Below, one piece after another: positions 18,915 to 22,615 of a stretch of 22,615 bases of DNA. This stretch comes from Mnemiopsis leidyi (lineage: Eukaryota; Ctenophora; Tentaculata; Lobata; Bolinopsidae). Made by a program: the position numbers and the translations under genes. How positions within the stretch are numbered: position 1 is the first letter of the stretch; the number at the start of each line of letters is the position of its first letter. A model generated the notes under the pieces. It saw nothing but the letters and a program-made list of their open reading frames with translations, was not told the DNA's origin and did no database searches. The stretch is taken from positions 1,990-24,604 of the forward strand of contig JH156954.1 of NCBI GenBank assembly GCA_000226015.1, read 5' to 3'.

Positions 18915-19962
18915 ATGTCGTTATCTAGTGGAGTACAAGCCTACTTCCAACTCGTAGTCAAGAAAGTTATCCCTTGTCAACTTGCTCACCGTCCGGCTTC
19001 CACTACCCGCTATATTCTAGACTTGGACTTCATCAAGATTCGACTCTTCGACAAAGTTGTCCCCCGGACTTGTCATAATTTTAAAGAGCTATGCTCGCAT
19101 AATCAGGGGTTTGGGTACGCTGGCTCTTCTATTGATCACGTGGTGCGAGGGTTCGGACTTTACGGAGGTTTGTTTATTGCTAATCTCTTAGATTGTTTGA
19201 AGTTTAAACTTTTGGTAAATATTTAACATGGGATTTATCTAATAAAACTTTGACCACAATTTTTGGCCCAAGAGACAACCGCCGGAATCAAATATTGATA
19301 TTGATATCAAACTATCACTTACAATGTAAGTGATAGTTTGATATCAAACTATCACTTACATGAACCTTTACCAACTACATATACCAAGTTGTATCATAAA
19401 CCCCTACTCTTCAGGAGATATAGTAGAGAGAGTGAGAGCAGCTCAACCTCACGACGAACCCTACAAGGGTCTCGCTTGGAACGGCCTGGTTGAGTCCTTC
19501 AAGAAACCCCAGTACCTGCACATGCCAGAACCCCGACTTGGCGAATGTGGCAGGTCTGTCTACGGAGCTGACATGGAGGAGGTGGTTTACGAGGACGAGA
19601 CTTACTTTCCAGACGAAAATCACGAAATTCTCCACGATCGTCCTGGGATTGTCACGATGGGCGGACACGGACCTGACACTAACTCGTCCAGATTCGTCAT
19701 CCTGACAGCTCCAGCTCGGTGGTTGGACAACAGACAAGTAGGGTTTGGAGAAGTGGTGGAGGGTCTAGAGACGGTGCTGGAGATCGACCGGATGTGTGGG
19801 AGTCAGAGTGGGTATCCCAGACATTTGGTGGAGATTGTTCAATGCGGGGTGCTGGAGGGAGAGGAGGACACTTTACCAGCTCTGAGAACTCTAGAGGAGT
19901 TGAATTATAAGGAGCCTGTTGATAAAAGGGCTTACGTCAGAGAACCTGTTTATATAGAATGA
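18915..19962 (+). CDS. divergent cyclophilin-type peptidyl-prolyl isomerase-like protein, probably inactive, two exons
   Basis: Exons 18915-19167 and 19415-19962 join in phase 1 (GGA|G..GA) to 266 residues. The ATG sits in a good context (agccATG). The cyclophilin fold runs from about 33 to 230: LDLDFIKIRLFDKVVPRTCHNF (start), GYAGSSIDHVVRGFGLYGGD (67-86, matching the GSxFHRxIPGFMxQGGD block), SVYG and YFPDENHEILHDRPGIVTM (132-166), GPDTNSSRFVIL (170-181), WLDNRQVGFGEVVEGLETV (187-205), QCG near 228. Against cyclophilin A, catalytic Arg55 is His75, Gln63 is Tyr83, Gln111 is Arg177, Phe113 is Val179 and His126 is Gln192; Phe60 and Trp121 are kept. Isomerase activity is therefore unlikely; a binding or scaffold role is inferred. 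A charged C-terminal tail (about 232-266) follows. It resembles the divergent PPIL6-like class but no orthology is claimed. Confidence 0.85.
19302..19361. repeat. overlapping perfect palindromes in the cyclophilin-like intron
   Basis: A 22-bp unit (tgatatcaaactatcactta plus ca) occurs in plus, minus, plus order. 19302-19346 is a perfect inverted repeat with a one-base centre, and 19324-19361 is a perfect 38-bp palindrome centred on gatatc. RNA from either strand would fold into a near-perfect hairpin. The site may be a MITE remnant or a small-RNA source; nothing in the sequence decides. Confidence 0.9.
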
Positions 19963-20318
19963 TAGGCAGAGTAAAGTTTAGGATGGTAAAGTTTACTGTG
20001 TTATTAATGGTTGCTTGAAGAATTTTATTTTATATCTTGAGGGAAGTCGATAATCTATGAATATGATAAAGGTTCTGTTTGTTTATATCATATCGACGAA
20101 ATTTGGCACTTTTTATGAGTTATTTTAAGTTATTTTTTGTTAATTTATTTAATCTCATTGGAGACTTTAAACTTGAACCTTCCTTCATTAGAATATCAGG
20201 AATGAAATTTTATGATTTAAAGTTCCTAAACAGAAAAACGGCAAAATATTCATTAAGTAATATTAAGCAAAATATCATTAAGCACTTGAAACTATTAACT
20301 GCCTGACTACGAAACTAA

Positions 20319-20324
20319 ATAAAA
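20319..20324 (+). terminator. polyadenylation signal AATAAA of the cyclophilin-like gene
   Basis: In aaactaaataaaaaaagg, 357 bp after the stop at 19962 and only 57 bp before the ATPAF1 start codon. It is the only canonical signal between the two genes. Confidence 0.6.
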
Positions 20325-20381
20325 AAAGGGTTATCAATAGATGCTGAGCTAGAACAATAGATAAAAGAACAGTTTGGAGCC

Positions 20382-22122
20382 ATGCTAGGGAATCTTGTGA
20401 AAACTCTCGGAATCAGAAGTCGAGTAGGATGCATATCTTTCTACAGGTTTGTTCCTTACACTTGGCGGGGAGTCCCATACTGCGACATGTAATGTTTCAA
20501 CTTCATAATTAATTCAACTTCAGATAAATAGATTTAACCAAAACCTGTTTCCAGGAACTTCAGTGGAACTATTGGACTAGGTTGTGATATACCAGGACAT
20601 AGTCTAGATGATATCATGAAAACAGAACTGCTAAAGGACGCTACCCCGGAACAAGTGCGTGAGTGTGACAACATGTCCGTATGTTTGTTTGTCTGTACCT
20701 TTGAGCGGTTTGTTTGGTTGCCGGCCGGTTTTTTCATGGCCCGTCTTCATGTCTGTCATGGTTTAATATTGACAAACCATGGACGTTAAAACACTTGACA
20801 AAAACATACCCGATTTCGTATATGGCAGTATAAGCATATTTATTGATTTTAAACGAAACTAAAATTACAAACTCGGAAACCTCCTATAGATAACAAAGGT
20901 GTGGACTGAGTACCATCAAAAGAAAGATGGCTTTGTGTCAGCTGTTATTCCCTCTCTTCATTACGCTGAGATCGAAGCAAAGGGACGGGTCTGCCCCCCG
21001 GGTAAGGTTCACTCAGGCTGGATACTCTTATTAAAGCGTTGTTGCATGATAAACATACTACATTCCGTTCTTTTGTTTGTAAAATAATAGTAATCGATGT
21101 GGCGAAAGTACTGATTATTGTTAAACAAATGTGCCCTATTTTTGATATGATGATTTCCGAATGATTTCCGAATGATTCCCGAATGAACCCCCTCCCTTCC
21201 TCCATAATAAGGAAGCATTGTCCTTAACCAACAATGATACGATTCTGGAAATTGTTTGAAAAAATCTTGATATTATCCCTTCAGTTTGTCTACGCAATTC
21301 CTAAAGACAACGGTGGTTTCGAAATGATGTACTCAGAAATACACCAGCACAGAATATCATTTACCAGTTTAGAAGCGTTCAAGGTGCAATAAAATTGAAA
21401 ACTTCTTAGATTACTTCACATGCTTAGCGTGTAATTGATTAAGAACACAATAAATCCTAATCTGAATAGAGCAACGTTCCGAGAGGTTTTCTCCTACATT
21501 TATCGCCCTGTTACCCGTTAAAGTCGCCTACTTCAGTCTAAACTTTTGTTTGCAATCCCAACAGTTCCAATCCCCTAGTGGATTTGAGAAGAATATAATT
21601 TATCCTGCTCTGCAATGCTCCCAATTCAAATGTTTGTTTCCCAGGCTCTACAATCCTCCGCTCCTCCCCTGCTGGAACTGTTCCACTACGTTGACTTCCA
21701 GAAAAGTAAAGAACTTGTTCTAATGAGGGGCGCTTTCAAAGATCCACTCACTTCCACTGTAAGAGTTTCAAGAAGCTTTTAGCTAAGTTAAATGTTACTG
21801 TTAAGTTTGCTGTTCAGCTTATTATCATCATAGTTTTTCCGTACAACTTTTAATCTTAATTCTAAGATTTCAACTCCACCGTTGCGTTTATCAAGATTTG
21901 CTCGATTGTGCATATTTTTTGGCATCACTTCCACCATTTCAGGAAGCAGTATTCCTGGTTAACCAACTTCAGATGTACTACCGAATCGACCCTGAGCGTT
22001 ACAAATTGGTTCACACTTTCAACCACAATCCAATGTTCTTTGACTTCAACGAGCTTCTCAAAAACTTAGACTCTCCTGATCTTAAAGCACCCAGTCATAC
22101 GACCCAGAACACTTTAACTTAG
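20382..22122 (+). CDS. ATPAF1: ATP synthase mitochondrial F1 complex assembly factor 1 (ATP11 family), six exons
   Basis: Exons 20382-20446, 20555-20654, 20890-21001, 21285-21383, 21645-21758 and 21943-22122 give about 222 residues. The protein is a chaperone that binds F1 beta subunits in the mitochondrial matrix so that alpha-beta assembly does not aggregate. Exon 1 (MLGNLVKTLGIRSRVGCISF) has several Arg/Lys and no acids, a typical presequence. Family blocks: SLDDIMKTELLKDATPEQ joined to ITKVWTEYHQKKDGFVSAVI; VCPP then FVYAIPKDNGGFEMM; HRISFTSLEAFK; LLELFHYVDFQKSKELVLMR; and VNQLQMYYRIDPERYKLVHT with TFNHNPMFFDF. Vertebrate proteins are longer, mainly before the SLDDIM block. Introns are 108-283 bp. 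The join of exons 3 and 4 is off by one base: the strong donor after 21001 leaves phase 1, while exon 4 must be read in phase 0. A one-base indel in the C6G3 run would explain it. Confidence 0.92.
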
Positions 22123-22615
22123 AGTTTAATTACTGAGAGTGAACACCTTATTTTGTTACTTTTGTTAACTCTGGAGGAGTTGCTTTGATCTAAGTTACTG
22201 ATACGAAACACAATACCATGTTTGGTTGCAGGGAAACGGAGAAGAAGTATAAACTTTAGCGTTATTACAAGAAGTAACGAATGCATTCGTTGGTAGTTAA
22301 TCAAATTGGTGATATTTCAGCAATCACAGTTGCCATTTTCAAACCTAAAATGTTGACAAAAACGGTTATGTTAAATATTCTAGTAAATTACAAAGTTAAC
22401 ACTATAAATCAGAAAATAGGAAAATTTTGTATCTGAAAGATCTAAACTACACTTACGAACGCATTAATCAACCTACACTAACTATAAATTTAAAATCCTA
22501 CAAAAATTCAAAAAAGTTCACAATTATGCTGAAACTACAATCGTTATCTATACAAACTCTAATCTATAAATCTTATCTATATCTAAACGGCAAATGCTGG
22601 CCAAATTTAGAAAAG
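22123..22615. other. sequence downstream of ATPAF1
   Basis: AT-rich, presumably the ATPAF1 3' UTR followed by intergenic DNA. No AATAAA and no protein-like ORF are seen on either strand. Confidence 0.5.

Noticed and set aside
20655-20664. Stronger-looking donor GTGAGT at 20659 for ATPAF1 exon 2
   Set aside because: It leaves phase 1, incompatible with exon 3. The GTGCGT donor after 20654 joins TPEQ to ITKVW, matching the family spacing exactly.
1-22615. CRISPR arrays, bacterial operons or phage genes
   Set aside because: None seen; the repeats present are microsatellites, a minisatellite and transposons, and the genes have spliceosomal introns.

Overview
The window is animal nuclear DNA. 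It has spliceosomal GT-AG introns of roughly 100-280 bp, AATAAA signals, AT-rich intergenic sequence, microsatellites, short DNA transposons and one assembly gap (N at 10925-10934). Compact introns, an orphan class A GPCR with a modified DRY motif and a divergent UNC93-like transporter fit an invertebrate. A cnidarian, perhaps a hydrozoan, is my best guess from gene style alone; the sequence does not prove it.

Layout. 1-295 (minus): 5' part of a LINE-type ORF1. 389-490 (plus): an isolated, exon-like C-terminal coding segment. 1650-2675 (plus): intronless rhodopsin-like GPCR. 2775-3450: a 660-bp non-autonomous DNA transposon with an exact 8-bp target duplication, carrying 12-bp subrepeats and an internal 155-bp duplication. 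4372-6467 (minus): a five-exon UNC93-like major facilitator gene, reconstructed with all phases consistent. 6468-9987: no convincing gene, several short duplications. 9988-13778 (plus): phase-compatible exon-like islands that may form one unrecognised gene, interrupted by a gapped (TA)n tract and a 43-bp minisatellite. 15175-15532: an exon-like island of uncertain strand. 16277-16371: a 95-bp pogo-like MITE. 16562-18181 (plus): membralin (TMEM259) in a single exon. 18915-19962 (plus): a two-exon cyclophilin-fold protein lacking most catalytic residues, with a large perfect palindrome in its intron. 20382-22122 (plus): a six-exon ATPAF1 gene (F1-ATPase assembly chaperone) with a mitochondrial presequence.

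The recognised genes do not form a pathway. Membralin (ER membrane), the cyclophilin-like protein and ATPAF1 (mitochondrial matrix) are housekeeping-type neighbours in the same orientation. The last two are packed closely: the only AATAAA seen between them lies 57 bp before the ATPAF1 start codon. Two separate coding regions need a one-base correction to be read through (near 13083 and in the C6G3 run at 20994-21002), which suggests assembly indels or, for the first, a decaying gene. I found no convincing novel multi-gene system. The most unusual items are the structured transposon at 2783-3442, the intronic palindrome at 19302-19361, and the possible unrecognised gene at 9988-13778.
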